IMG/VR virus record: IMGVR_UViG_3300010430_000017
Span: 18,545-82,544 of that record
Reading direction: 5' to 3' (one strand)
Origin: a virus
Length of the DNA stretch: 64,000 nucleotides
Position numbers and translations under genes: made by a program. This document shows positions 8,729 through 15,677 of this stretch, piece by piece. Within the stretch, counting starts at the first letter, position 1. Each line of letters begins with the position of its first letter. A model generated the notes under the pieces. It was not told the origin of the DNA. It saw only the letters and a program-made list of their open reading frames with translations, and ran no database searches.

Positions 8729-8749
8729 CACAGGATCAGGGGGATTTTT
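8705..8749 (+). terminator. Intrinsic terminator, 14-bp stem, promoter inside
   Basis: AATCCCCCTGATCC (8705-8718) pairs perfectly with 8733-8746 across a 14-base loop, followed by TTTTT. It should end transcripts of the replication operon while the embedded promoter starts the next unit. Confidence 0.85.
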
Positions 8750-8765
8750 AATTTAAGGAGATCAT

Positions 8766-9059
8766 ATGAAGGACCTAACAAGAAATGAAGAGCATTACTA
8801 TCTGTTCCAGAAAGCTGATCAATGGTGCGGTAGAAGGACAGGAAGAGGGTTCAGGCTTAATAGCAACCTAAAAGAGTCCTGGTTCTATCCAGAAAAGGAA
8901 TTCAGTATCTGGTGCTATGATAAAACTATAGATGAAGGATTCCATATTTATACAAAACAGGATAAGTTCTTGACATATGATGAAATGCTTGTTATAAAGA
9001 AAAAGAACTTGGATGAGGACTATAAAGAAGAGATAAAGGGGTTGAGTAATGAGAATTAA
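8766..9059 (+). CDS. Hypothetical phage protein
   Basis: This encodes 97 residues, Trp/Tyr-rich and highly charged, with no known domain. An AAGGAG lies before the ATG and its end overlaps the start of the radical SAM gene by eleven bases. It is the first gene transcribed from the promoter at 8700. Confidence 0.6.
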   Translation: MKDLTRNEEHYYLFQKADQWCGRRTGRGFRLNSNLKESWFYPEKEFSIWCYDKTIDEGFHIYTKQDKFLTYDEMLVIKKKNLDEDYKEEIKGLSNEN

Positions 9060-10059
9060 AAGAAATATCGAGGTGCCCACAGGAAATATTTGTATTGCAA
9101 AAGGAGAGAAAGGTAAAGATTTAGAATTTCTTTCTATTGGAGATTATGGTCGGACTAAAAATGTCAAAGCTGACTTCCTTGGACTCACGGAAGATATTAA
9201 TGGTGTTCCTCATGGGGAAGTAATGTCTTTGGAGGAGAAATGGGTTTTAACTATTTCATCGCAATATGGTTGCAGTATGGGATGTAAGTTCTGTGATGTC
9301 CCTAAAGTCGGCCCTGGAGTTAATGCAACACTCAAGGACTTAACTGATCAAATCGTAACAGGGATAAATCTACACCCTGAAGTTGCAGCTACGAAAAGAC
9401 TTAATGTACATTATGCAAGAATGGGAGAGCCTACCTGGAATAATAACGTACTTATCCATGCCAGAGGTTTATTAAAAGAGATCAGACCTTACGTTGGTAG
9501 AAGTCTTTGTCATCCTGTTGTATCAACAATGCTTCCTAAGAACAATAAACATTTAATGCATTTCCTTCAGGAATGGTGTGAAATTAAGAACTATACCTTC
9601 AGAGGTTGTGCTGGACTACAATTTAGTGTAAATTCAACATCTAACGTACAAAGACTTAATATGTTTTCTGGGAGTTCCTTGTCACTCACTGAGATATCAG
9701 AGATAGGTAAGAATCTTCCTATGCCTGTTGGCAGAAAATATGCGTTAAATTTTGCTCTTGCTGATGACTATGAAGTTAACGCAAGAAAGTTAATAAAGCT
9801 GTTTCATCCCTCTAAATTCATGGTGAAAATTACACCCCTTCATAAGACAAACTCCTGTGTAGATAATAATATTAAAACCTCCGGCGGTTACGAAGAATTT
9901 ACACCTTATAAAGAAATAGAAAAAGACCTTAAAGATGTTGGATTGGATGTTTTAGTATTCATACCTTCTTATGAAGAAGATCTTGGAAGGATAACCTGCG
10001 GGAATGCTATTCTCTCTGGTACACTCCCGGAGGTTGATTATAAGGAGATTAACTCATGA
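9049..10059 (+). CDS. RlmN/Cfr-like radical SAM methyltransferase homologue
   Basis: RlmN enzymes methylate C2 of adenosine in 23S rRNA and some tRNAs. The radical SAM cluster motif CSMGCKFC is near residue 75, followed by YARMGEPTWN (RlmN: MGMGEPLLN), a SVNSTSNVQR segment and a late TCGNAI that aligns with the RlmN ACGQL segment holding the methyl-carrying Cys355. The second catalytic cysteine of RlmN, Cys118 in the E. coli text TLCVSSQVGC, appears to be Thr here (VLTISSQYGC). At 336 residues it is shorter than RlmN (about 384), mainly at the N-terminus. Family placement is firm; the cysteine change makes plain RlmN chemistry doubtful. Confidence 0.85.
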   Translation: MRIKRNIEVPTGNICIAKGEKGKDLEFLSIGDYGRTKNVKADFLGLTEDINGVPHGEVMSLEEKWVLTISSQYGCSMGCKFCDVPKVGPGVNATLKDLTDQIVTGINLHPEVAATKRLNVHYARMGEPTWNNNVLIHARGLLKEIRPYVGRSLCHPVVSTMLPKNNKHLMHFLQEWCEIKNYTFRGCAGLQFSVNSTSNVQRLNMFSGSSLSLTEISEIGKNLPMPVGRKYALNFALADDYEVNARKLIKLFHPSKFMVKITPLHKTNSCVDNNIKTSGGYEEFTPYKEIEKDLKDVGLDVLVFIPSYEEDLGRITCGNAILSGTLPEVDYKEINS

Positions 10060-10256
10060 AAACACGTAAAGTACTACTACCAATAGACGTTCCAGATTCT
10101 AACTACTGTTGGAACCAGAAACAAAATATAAGATGCAAATATTTCCTATATTACAAATGCGTACTGGGATTTGAGATGGAATACGATAAAGATAATATTT
10201 GTTGTTTAAAGGACCAAGCTTGCAGGAATTTACTTTGGCTTGAGAATATAAGATAA
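10056..10256 (+). CDS. Cys-rich small phage protein
   Basis: This encodes 66 residues with scattered cysteines (YCW, IRCKYF, YYKCVLGF, ICCLKDQACRNLLW), resembling a common small phage family with a probable metal-binding fold. It overlaps the radical SAM gene by four bases (ATGA), so translation is coupled and a functional link is possible. Confidence 0.65.
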   Translation: MKTRKVLLPIDVPDSNYCWNQKQNIRCKYFLYYKCVLGFEMEYDKDNICCLKDQACRNLLWLENIR

Positions 10257-10274
10257 AATAAAGGAAATAGAATT

Positions 10275-11120
10275 ATGAACTACGAAGAAAATAAGATTTA
10301 TTTTGCTAAGTGCAAGAAAGATACAGTATCTAAGCATAGCAAGGGGCAGATTATTCCATGTATTAAAAAAGTTTTTCAAGGGACTGGCGATATAGTCTGG
10401 CACACGGACGGCCCTGGTTACGATAGTTTAGGGTTTTCTTGGTCTGATTTTATGTTTAAAGATGAATTTGAAGAACCTTTTGAACTTAAACCAGGGATGA
10501 AAGTTAAACTTAAGTCTTATGATGATTGCAAGGGCAAAGAGAAACTCGGGTTCGGTTGGCGAGGAGATTTTTTTGGTTTTGGTACTACGATGTTGGTTAA
10601 TCTTTGTGATGAAGTCAACGGTACCTTCAGAGGAGAAAATGGGTTCTTCTACTCAAATGAATGGATTGAAGAAGTTGTGGAGCTTTCTGAAGAAAACACC
10701 AAGAGTCTTGCTGATGTTCTTCAGGAAGAATTCTTATGGCACCCAGAACAAGGTATGATTGAAAAACCTTCTTGGTCATTCACCAGTGATAAAATCAATT
10801 GGGAGTTGGTTTGTATGGATCTAATGGAAGAGGATACACCTCTTGCTTTTATTACTAATAATGATAAACATTATATTATTGGCATATGGAGTGATGTTTT
10901 TGACTGGCAAGAGATCTTCTCTAAATATATGATCAATGATTTTCTTGATTGTCACAATACACACGATATCTTTGAAGTCTCTGATCCAGAAGAATGCAAG
11001 AAGCTTGTAAAGGAATTTACTAAAAGATATAAACAAGCTCATAAGAACAAGAGAAGAAAGGTATTAAATAGGACCAAGAAACTAAAGACAACTAAAAGCT
11101 TTAATGTATTTACATATTAA
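10275..11120 (+). CDS. Hypothetical phage protein with SH3-like segments
   Basis: This encodes 281 residues. The middle segment (ELKPGMKVKLKSYDDC, FYSNEWIEEVVEL) reads like a beta-barrel of the SH3 type common in phage proteins. The C-terminal 30 residues are strongly basic, suggesting nucleic-acid contact. An AAGGAAATAG precedes the ATG. It is the last gene before a terminator. Function unknown. Confidence 0.6.
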   Translation: MNYEENKIYFAKCKKDTVSKHSKGQIIPCIKKVFQGTGDIVWHTDGPGYDSLGFSWSDFMFKDEFEEPFELKPGMKVKLKSYDDCKGKEKLGFGWRGDFFGFGTTMLVNLCDEVNGTFRGENGFFYSNEWIEEVVELSEENTKSLADVLQEEFLWHPEQGMIEKPSWSFTSDKINWELVCMDLMEEDTPLAFITNNDKHYIIGIWSDVFDWQEIFSKYMINDFLDCHNTHDIFEVSDPEECKKLVKEFTKRYKQAHKNKRRKVLNRTKKLKTTKSFNVFTY

Positions 11121-11126
11121 TAAAAC

Positions 11127-11167
11127 AAACCCCTTGTTAATTATTCTTGACAAGGGGTTTTTCTTTT
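11127..11167 (+). terminator. Intrinsic terminator overlapping a promoter
   Basis: AAACCCCTTG (11127-11136) pairs with CAAGGGGTTT (11151-11160), 10 bp with a 14-base loop, and is followed by a T-rich tract. The right arm contains part of the -35 box of the next promoter. Confidence 0.85.
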
Positions 11168-11175
11168 TGTATGAT
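11147..11175 (+). promoter_or_regulatory. sigma70-like promoter overlapping terminator
   Basis: TTGACA at 11147 straddles the loop and right arm of the preceding terminator. The T-tract forms most of the 17-base spacer, and TATGAT follows at 11170. It should drive 11203 onward. Confidence 0.8.
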
Positions 11176-11202
11176 ACTCCAGACTTTAACAAGAAGATTG
11201 AT

Positions 11203-11730
11203 ATGAATATATTCTTTACAGATTCTGATTTAGCAAAGTGCGCCAGGGACCATGATGACAAGAGACTTAATAAAATGATTATAGAAACCGCTCAGATAGC
11301 TTCTACAGCTTTGTGGATTAACAATTGTGACTTGGCTGAGACTCTGTACTCACAACACAAAATCTACCTCCCGAGCCATGAAAATCATCCAATAACTAAG
11401 TGGTGCTCTTCTCATGTAGAGAATTTCTTTCATACAATCTCATTTCTTGTGGAATTATTGTTTGAATATACTCTTAGATTTAGTAAGACTCATGGTACAT
11501 ACAGGATATTTGATTCATTGTGTGATGATAATGTACTTTGGAGTATTAACACTACAGGTAACTCCTCTCGGCAACCTAACTGCACAACACACCACAAACA
11601 CATCAAAGATATCCATGAAGCTTACAGACAAGAGCTTGTACTAAAATGGAGTAAACTTGATAAACATACCCCGAAATGGACTAATAGAAACGTACCTGAT
11701 TTTTACCAAGAATACTTAAATAGGAGATAA
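11203..11730 (+). CDS. Conserved phage protein of the MNIFxTDxD family (often annotated pyrimidine dimer glycosylase-like)
   Basis: The N-terminus MNIFFTDSDLAKCARDHDDK followed by RLNKMIIETAQ matches a widespread phage family whose members are annotated either hypothetical or pyrimidine-dimer DNA glycosylase-like. Conserved His residues recur at HPITKWCSSH and CTTHHKHI. The ATG at 11203 lies 28 bases after the -10 box; upstream in-frame codons are excluded because they precede the promoter. Length is 175 residues. The DNA-repair role is tentative. Confidence 0.65.
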   Translation: MNIFFTDSDLAKCARDHDDKRLNKMIIETAQIASTALWINNCDLAETLYSQHKIYLPSHENHPITKWCSSHVENFFHTISFLVELLFEYTLRFSKTHGTYRIFDSLCDDNVLWSINTTGNSSRQPNCTTHHKHIKDIHEAYRQELVLKWSKLDKHTPKWTNRNVPDFYQEYLNRR

Positions 11731-11731
11731 A

Positions 11732-11893
11732 ATGATAACAATTACATACGCACAATTCTTATTCCCAATAATCTTCTTACTGATCATAATCTTTGTACTA
11801 TTATACACAGGAAATACGCTATTGCAAAATGCTATTTACTGGCAAGAAGAATACTACAAAGAAAAGAATAAAAGTATTGACATACGTATCTGA
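11732..11893 (+). CDS. Small single-TM membrane protein
   Basis: This encodes 53 residues. A strongly hydrophobic N-terminal segment (about residues 8-28) is followed by a charged tail (WQEEYYKEKNK). A GGAG lies before the ATG. The next promoter's -35 lies inside its last codons. Function unknown. Confidence 0.6.
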   Translation: MITITYAQFLFPIIFLLIIIFVLLYTGNTLLQNAIYWQEEYYKEKNKSIDIRI

Positions 11894-11905
11894 TTGATGT
11901 ATATA
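11877..11905 (+). promoter_or_regulatory. sigma70-like promoter
   Basis: TTGACA at 11877 and TATATA at 11900 have a 17-base spacer, and the site overlaps the end of the preceding gene. It drives the run of small genes from 11943. Confidence 0.8.
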
Positions 11906-11942
11906 TTAGTCATTAACTAACTTAAAGCTAAAGGAAATAGTC

Positions 11943-12203
11943 ATGAAACTCATAACACACGAAAAGATAGTCGAACTCGACAATGAAGAATACAACCTTG
12001 TATTTTATCTTGATGATCTTGAAGAAAATCCCAGAATCTATAAAGTAGAAGTAGAGCACGAAGATGCAATCTTTGTACAGATATTTGCTGAAGAATATGC
12101 AGAGAAATACGAGCAGGATATCATTGATGAGTACTTCAGTAGTCTTAAGGACTACAATGATGATATGTTGTATGATATTTATATTGACAGAAATTATTTG
12201 TAA
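11943..12203 (+). CDS. Acidic hypothetical protein
   Basis: This encodes 86 residues, very rich in Asp and Glu (net strongly negative), ending YDIYIDRNYL. It has no known domain. Such acidic miniproteins are sometimes inhibitors or DNA mimics, but nothing specific is seen here. The gene is preceded by AAAGGAAAT and is first in its operon. Confidence 0.55.
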   Translation: MKLITHEKIVELDNEEYNLVFYLDDLEENPRIYKVEVEHEDAIFVQIFAEEYAEKYEQDIIDEYFSSLKDYNDDMLYDIYIDRNYL

Positions 12204-12212
12204 GGAGGTAGT

Positions 12213-12485
12213 ATGAGATTGATAGCAGAACTTTCAATGCCAAGTAATAGTGCTTGGAATGGTAGATGGTCAGGGGAAGATACTAAATATACAAAAGTAT
12301 TCACCAACTCAAATGCTAAAAAGTGGCGGGAATACATCGGAAGTTATCGGTATGATTTTGGGGATGGGTGGTGTGCGAGGGTGGTGATAAGGGAAGCTGA
12401 ACATAGAGAGAAAGTTACGAATAAGTTTTGTGGGTATGAGTGGATGATTAGTTCAATTAAAGTATACAAAAAGATTAAATGTTAA
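12213..12485 (+). CDS. Conserved phage protein, unknown
   Basis: This encodes 90 residues with the recurring phage pattern NGRWSGEDTKYTKV, YRYDFGDGWCARV and KFCGYEWMI. It is probably a small beta-rich domain. The start is set by the exact GGAGGTAGTATGA cassette that also precedes three other genes here. Function unknown. Confidence 0.65.
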   Translation: MRLIAELSMPSNSAWNGRWSGEDTKYTKVFTNSNAKKWREYIGSYRYDFGDGWCARVVIREAEHREKVTNKFCGYEWMISSIKVYKKIKC

Positions 12486-12513
12486 AATTAAAAGATTCCA
12501 AGTAGGAGGTAGT

Positions 12514-12792
12514 ATGAAACTTGAAAATGTATTTAAAAAGAATGGAGAATTCATTAGGTCGGATTTTGATCCTTACAGAGACAGAGATAGTGATGATAAA
12601 TTCAAAAAGATATGTTGGGATTTTTTATTTGACGAAGATGGTTGTTTGAATTATAATATACACCTCTCGGAGTTTATAAACAAGAACAAAAAGTACATTT
12701 CCCCTTACTCTGATATTATTGCATTATATCATGCGGATATCCACGGAAGTAGTACAAAAGGTGCTTACCCAGCAATCTATTATTGGAGGTAG
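12514..12792 (+). CDS. Hypothetical phage protein
   Basis: This encodes 92 residues, acidic and aromatic, with no recognised domain. It uses the same GGAGGTAGTATGA start cassette as its neighbours, and its end overlaps the SD of the next gene. Confidence 0.55.
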   Translation: MKLENVFKKNGEFIRSDFDPYRDRDSDDKFKKICWDFLFDEDGCLNYNIHLSEFINKNKKYISPYSDIIALYHADIHGSSTKGAYPAIYYWR

Positions 12793-12793
12793 T

Positions 12794-13012
12794 ATGAGAT
12801 CATTAGAACAAAGACTAAACGATAAAGGCTATAAAACATCCCCGGAGAAAGAGAAAGAAATTATCATGGATAATGAACTTCTTTTGAGGAGCAATACAAA
12901 AGACAAAGCAGAGAAAGCTATTAAGAATCTTTGTAAGTTGTATTATGAGGACTTCTGGGATGATAATCAAGAAATCAGACAAATTGTTGAATTATTTGTG
13001 AGGAGTTTATAA
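12794..13012 (+). CDS. Small helical protein, unknown
   Basis: This encodes 72 residues, mostly helical and charged, beginning MRSLEQRLNDKGYK. The start at ATG 12794 lies after GGAGGTAGT; upstream in-frame sequence overlaps the previous gene. Its stop overlaps the next ATG (TAATGG). Confidence 0.55.
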   Translation: MRSLEQRLNDKGYKTSPEKEKEIIMDNELLLRSNTKDKAEKAIKNLCKLYYEDFWDDNQEIRQIVELFVRSL

Positions 13013-13161
13013 TGGAAATCTTTTGGCCTTTGGTATGCGTAGTCCTGAACTTTATACTCTCGATTTGGCACTTCTTGGACGATAATAAAGATGCAGGTAT
13101 TGGGTGGTTTGTAGCTACATTATGGTGTCTTTGGTACTTTATTTTAAGAGGGAGTATGTAA
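13012..13161 (+). CDS. Small two-TM membrane protein
   Basis: This encodes 49 residues forming two Trp-rich hydrophobic segments with a short charged loop (DDNKDAG) between them. It starts at the overlap TAATGG after GAGGAG and ends at another TAATG overlap, so it is coupled on both sides. Role unknown. Confidence 0.6.
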   Translation: MEIFWPLVCVVLNFILSIWHFLDDNKDAGIGWFVATLWCLWYFILRGSM

Positions 13162-13397
13162 TGAAATGTAAATACTGCAATAAACAAGTAGATGTACTAT
13201 CTGTATATGTCAATTATTGCTCAGGAGAATGCAGGAAGAAAGATCTTAATTATATGGAATTTAATAAGGACTTTAGGGATTTAATCTTCCATTGTAATAC
13301 AGAATACGGCCTTCACAAGGTTCTGGTGAGCAATAAACAAAGACTCTGGACGGAGTTCTCTCAGAATCAATACAATAATAAATATAAAGGAGAATAA
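13161..13397 (+). CDS. Small zinc-finger-like protein
   Basis: This encodes 78 residues. CKYC at 3-6 and CSGEC further on make a Cys4-type metal site like those in phage zinc-ribbon miniproteins. It is coupled to the preceding gene by TAATG. No other motif. Confidence 0.65.
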   Translation: MKCKYCNKQVDVLSVYVNYCSGECRKKDLNYMEFNKDFRDLIFHCNTEYGLHKVLVSNKQRLWTEFSQNQYNNKYKGE

Positions 13398-13398
13398 A

Positions 13399-13764
13399 AT
13401 GAAAAATCAATTTATTTACTGGGTAGCAATTTTGTGTGTGATTTGTGGGGTAGGAACAAGTTTCAGTATAGATAGAATTGTTGGCTATACTAAAACAATT
13501 GAGGAGTTATCACAGAGAATCGATAAGCTCGAAGAAGAAAACAAACAATATAAAAATCAACAACAAAGATTAACTAAATTAGAAGAATATAACGGCGAAT
13601 TTTATACAAAGATTGAACAGAGAATATCAGCAAATGAGAGAAAAGCGGAGTCCATTCTTAAGTCCTCGAAGACTATGGTTGATATCCTTCAAAGGATTTC
13701 AGATGACCATACAATACTGAGAAGTAATAATGAATTGATTTTTAAATACTTTGATATAAAATAA
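13399..13764 (+). CDS. Membrane-anchored coiled-coil protein
   Basis: This encodes 121 residues. A hydrophobic N-terminal segment (YWVAILCVICGVGTSFSI) is followed by heptad-rich helices (about residues 33-105) rich in Glu, Lys and Leu. The layout resembles spanin-like or holin-associated proteins, but gene position in the early region argues against lysis. An AAGGAG precedes the ATG. Confidence 0.6.
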   Translation: MKNQFIYWVAILCVICGVGTSFSIDRIVGYTKTIEELSQRIDKLEEENKQYKNQQQRLTKLEEYNGEFYTKIEQRISANERKAESILKSSKTMVDILQRISDDHTILRSNNELIFKYFDIK

Positions 13765-13767
13765 CTG

Positions 13768-13796
13768 TTGACTTGTTCAATATAAGATGATATATC
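13768..13796 (+). promoter_or_regulatory. sigma70-like promoter
   Basis: TTGACT at 13768 and TATATC at 13791 have a 17-base spacer, immediately after the preceding stop. A short hairpin (AAGAT/ATCTT) covers the -10. Confidence 0.7.
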
Positions 13797-13825
13797 TTTT
13801 ACAGAATTAATAAAAGGAGATTGAA

Positions 13826-14095
13826 ATGACTGACATTAAAAAGACATACAACAAGATTCAGGAAGTATCCAAGAATGGTAAGATGTTCGGTGTTACCTTT
13901 ACTAAGAAAGATGGTAGCAAACGCAAGATGAATTGTAGGCTTGGTGTAAAGAAACATCTTCGGGGTGGTAAATCCACTACAGCACATATTCCTGAGCTTC
14001 TTACTGTATATAGTCTGGATGCAGAAGGATACAGGAATGTTAGGCTTGATACTGTGCATGAAGTTCGTGGTAATGGTAAAATTTGGAGGTTTTAA
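13826..14095 (+). CDS. Conserved phage protein, SH3-like (RKMxCRLGVKKHLxGG family)
   Basis: This encodes 89 residues matching a widespread small phage family recognisable by RKMNCRLGVKKHLRGG, LLTVYSLDAEGYRNV and a closing IxxVRG strand. It is probably a small beta-barrel and strongly basic, perhaps binding nucleic acid. An AAAGGAG precedes the ATG. Function unproven. Confidence 0.7.
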   Translation: MTDIKKTYNKIQEVSKNGKMFGVTFTKKDGSKRKMNCRLGVKKHLRGGKSTTAHIPELLTVYSLDAEGYRNVRLDTVHEVRGNGKIWRF

Positions 14096-14096
14096 G

Positions 14097-14297
14097 ATGA
14101 AAATACTAACATCTAAATACAACACAGATATCAATATCTGTAGGATAAGAGGTTTCTGTCTGAACAAGATACAAATAGAAATCTACAAGTACAAAAGAGG
14201 ACATTATACGGAGTTTATTAAGAAGATTTGTAGTAATCAGGATGAACTTCAAGAGTTTTTGGATAATGAATTTTATATAGGAGATAATAATGAATAA
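14097..14297 (+). CDS. Hypothetical small protein
   Basis: This encodes 66 residues from ATG 14097, which has TTGGAGG upstream and begins just after the previous stop. The sequence is lysine-rich with an acidic C-terminus and no known domain. Its end overlaps the next start. Confidence 0.55.
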   Translation: MKILTSKYNTDINICRIRGFCLNKIQIEIYKYKRGHYTEFIKKICSNQDELQEFLDNEFYIGDNNE

Positions 14298-14547
14298 CGA
14301 AGAATTTAAAGAAATTATGCGTAGAGAAACAACTGTTTTGTGGGATGGAGATAATGCACTCCAGGGGCTTAATATTATCTCCAAGTATCTTCCAGGTAAA
14401 AAACTATTGCAAGGGGCTGCACACGATATTATTTACTCTGTTGATGTTAACGATTTAATTTCTGCTGGTATAACAACAAAAGATGTCGAGGAATTACAAC
14501 GGCTGAATTGGATGGTTGAAGATGATTACCTTGCTTGTTTTGTATAG
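14290..14547 (+). CDS. Conserved phage protein, unknown
   Basis: This encodes 85 residues with the pattern DGDNALQGLNIISKYLPG, GAAHDIIYSV and DVEELQRLNWMVEDDYLACFV, resembling a small family seen in other phages. It overlaps the preceding gene and has an AGGAG before the ATG. Function unknown. Confidence 0.6.
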   Translation: MNNEEFKEIMRRETTVLWDGDNALQGLNIISKYLPGKKLLQGAAHDIIYSVDVNDLISAGITTKDVEELQRLNWMVEDDYLACFV

Positions 14548-14599
14548 TAAGAGATTCAAGCTGCATGAGACAAATACTGAGATTCATAGTAAGTAATTG

Positions 14600-14628
14600 T
14601 TGACAAAGGAAAATATTAGTGGTAATCT
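14600..14628 (+). promoter_or_regulatory. sigma70-like promoter abutting a terminator
   Basis: TTGACA at 14600 and TAATCT at 14623 have a 17-base spacer. The left arm of the terminator starts at the next base (14629), so initiation falls inside that arm. Confidence 0.75.
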
Positions 14629-14670
14629 AAGAATGCTTTCAAGTGAATACTTGTTAGCATTCTTTTTTAT
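14629..14670 (+). terminator. Intrinsic terminator
   Basis: AAGAATGCT (14629-14637) pairs with AGCATTCTT (14656-14664) and is followed by a T-run. It would stop read-through from upstream; new transcripts begin within the left arm and should escape. Confidence 0.75.
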
Positions 14671-14687
14671 TTTAATCAAGGAGAAAT

Positions 14688-15242
14688 ATGAAGCAGAACA
14701 TGTACAAAGAATTGACGTATGAGAAGGTGCGAGAATTGTTTGATTATGATCCTGAAACTGGAATTCTTCTGTGGAAGAAACCTAAGTATGGTAGGAGGAA
14801 GAACGGAGTTGCTGGAGGGTTAGATAATAAAGGGTATACACAGGTTACGTATAATAAGAAGAAATACCTTGTCCATAGATTAGCTTTTTTATGGATGAAA
14901 GGTTATAATCCTGAAAATAACATAGATCATATTGACAGAAACCCTTCTAATAATAAATGGAATAATTTAAGAGAAGTTTCTCATCAATGTAACATGCAAA
15001 ACAAAACCTGTGCCTATACTAATAAGTCGGGTGTTTGCGGAGTACAAAAGAGTGGTAAGTATGGGTGGGCCGCTTTTATCCGTGAAAATGGTAAATTAAT
15101 TTATATTGGGTACAGCGCTAACTTAGATAAAGCAGTTATGCTTAGATGGAAAGCTGAAGTAGCATATAATTATAATGGCTGTAATGAATTCTCAGAAGCT
15201 TATTTGTATCTTAAAGAAAGAAAATTATTACCGAAACAGTAG
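14688..15242 (+). CDS. HNH homing endonuclease with AP2-type DNA-binding domain
   Basis: This 184-residue protein has an HNH_3-type core: YLVHRLAFLWMKGY, the metal-site segment NIDHIDRNPSNNKWNN and LREVSHQCNMQNK. A C-terminal AP2-like domain follows (SGVCGVQKSGKYGWAAFI and YIGYSANLDKAV). This combination is typical of free-standing phage homing endonucleases. It has its own promoter/terminator block upstream and lies next to a long noncoding stretch, consistent with insertion as a mobile gene. Confidence 0.9.
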   Translation: MKQNMYKELTYEKVRELFDYDPETGILLWKKPKYGRRKNGVAGGLDNKGYTQVTYNKKKYLVHRLAFLWMKGYNPENNIDHIDRNPSNNKWNNLREVSHQCNMQNKTCAYTNKSGVCGVQKSGKYGWAAFIRENGKLIYIGYSANLDKAVMLRWKAEVAYNYNGCNEFSEAYLYLKERKLLPKQ

Positions 15243-15470
15243 GGTTTTTGTAAAGGCTACTTTTCTATTACTCTCTACAAATTCTTTTACTTTTAATGAG
15301 ATGGTAGTTTTTAGTAGCCTATTACTCACTCCTTATTTTTCTGAAGGGTATCCATTATTAATCAATTTATTTTCTTAGAGACAGGGTGTAAAAAGAGGTC
15401 TTATTTTCTGTAGAGATCTCAGGGTTTTTGTAATTTCTTATTTTTCTGGAGCATAGGGTGTAAACAGGTC
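15241..15470. repeat. Imperfect direct repeats AGGGTTTTTGTAA and AGGGTGTAAA
   Basis: AGGGTTTTTGTAA occurs at 15241 and 15421. AGGGTGTAAA occurs at 15383 and 15455, each time followed by (A)GGTC, a T-rich stretch and TCTGT. The motifs form two nested repeat pairs in noncoding DNA. Confidence 0.7.
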
Positions 15471-15601
15471 CTACTTTTTCTGTGAAGCCATAAAAATCTC
15501 ACACAATAGATCTTTTAATAAGTATTCATTTATTTATAATTAATTGAACACTTATTAATTTATTTATAAAAGTACCCACTAATTTAAAATAATATCGTTA
15601 C

Positions 15602-15618
15602 TGGTACAATTCTTGCAA
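15602..15618 (+). promoter_or_regulatory. sigma54-like promoter site, copy 1
   Basis: TGGTACAATTCTTGCAA matches the -24/-12 pattern TGGCAC-N5-TTGC with one change (C to T) and has the required ten bases between GG and GC. An identical copy lies 59 bases downstream. Confidence 0.5.
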
Positions 15619-15660
15619 ATCCCTAAAATAATCATAAAAACTTTCCTGAAACAATGTTCA

Positions 15661-15677
15661 TGGTACAATTCTTGCAA
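15661..15677 (+). promoter_or_regulatory. sigma54-like promoter site, copy 2
   Basis: This is the same 17 bases as the copy at 15602, again followed by (A/T)TCCC and later by an AACAATGTT motif, so a unit of about 59 bases is duplicated. The next gene in this direction starts at 16061. Confidence 0.5.
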
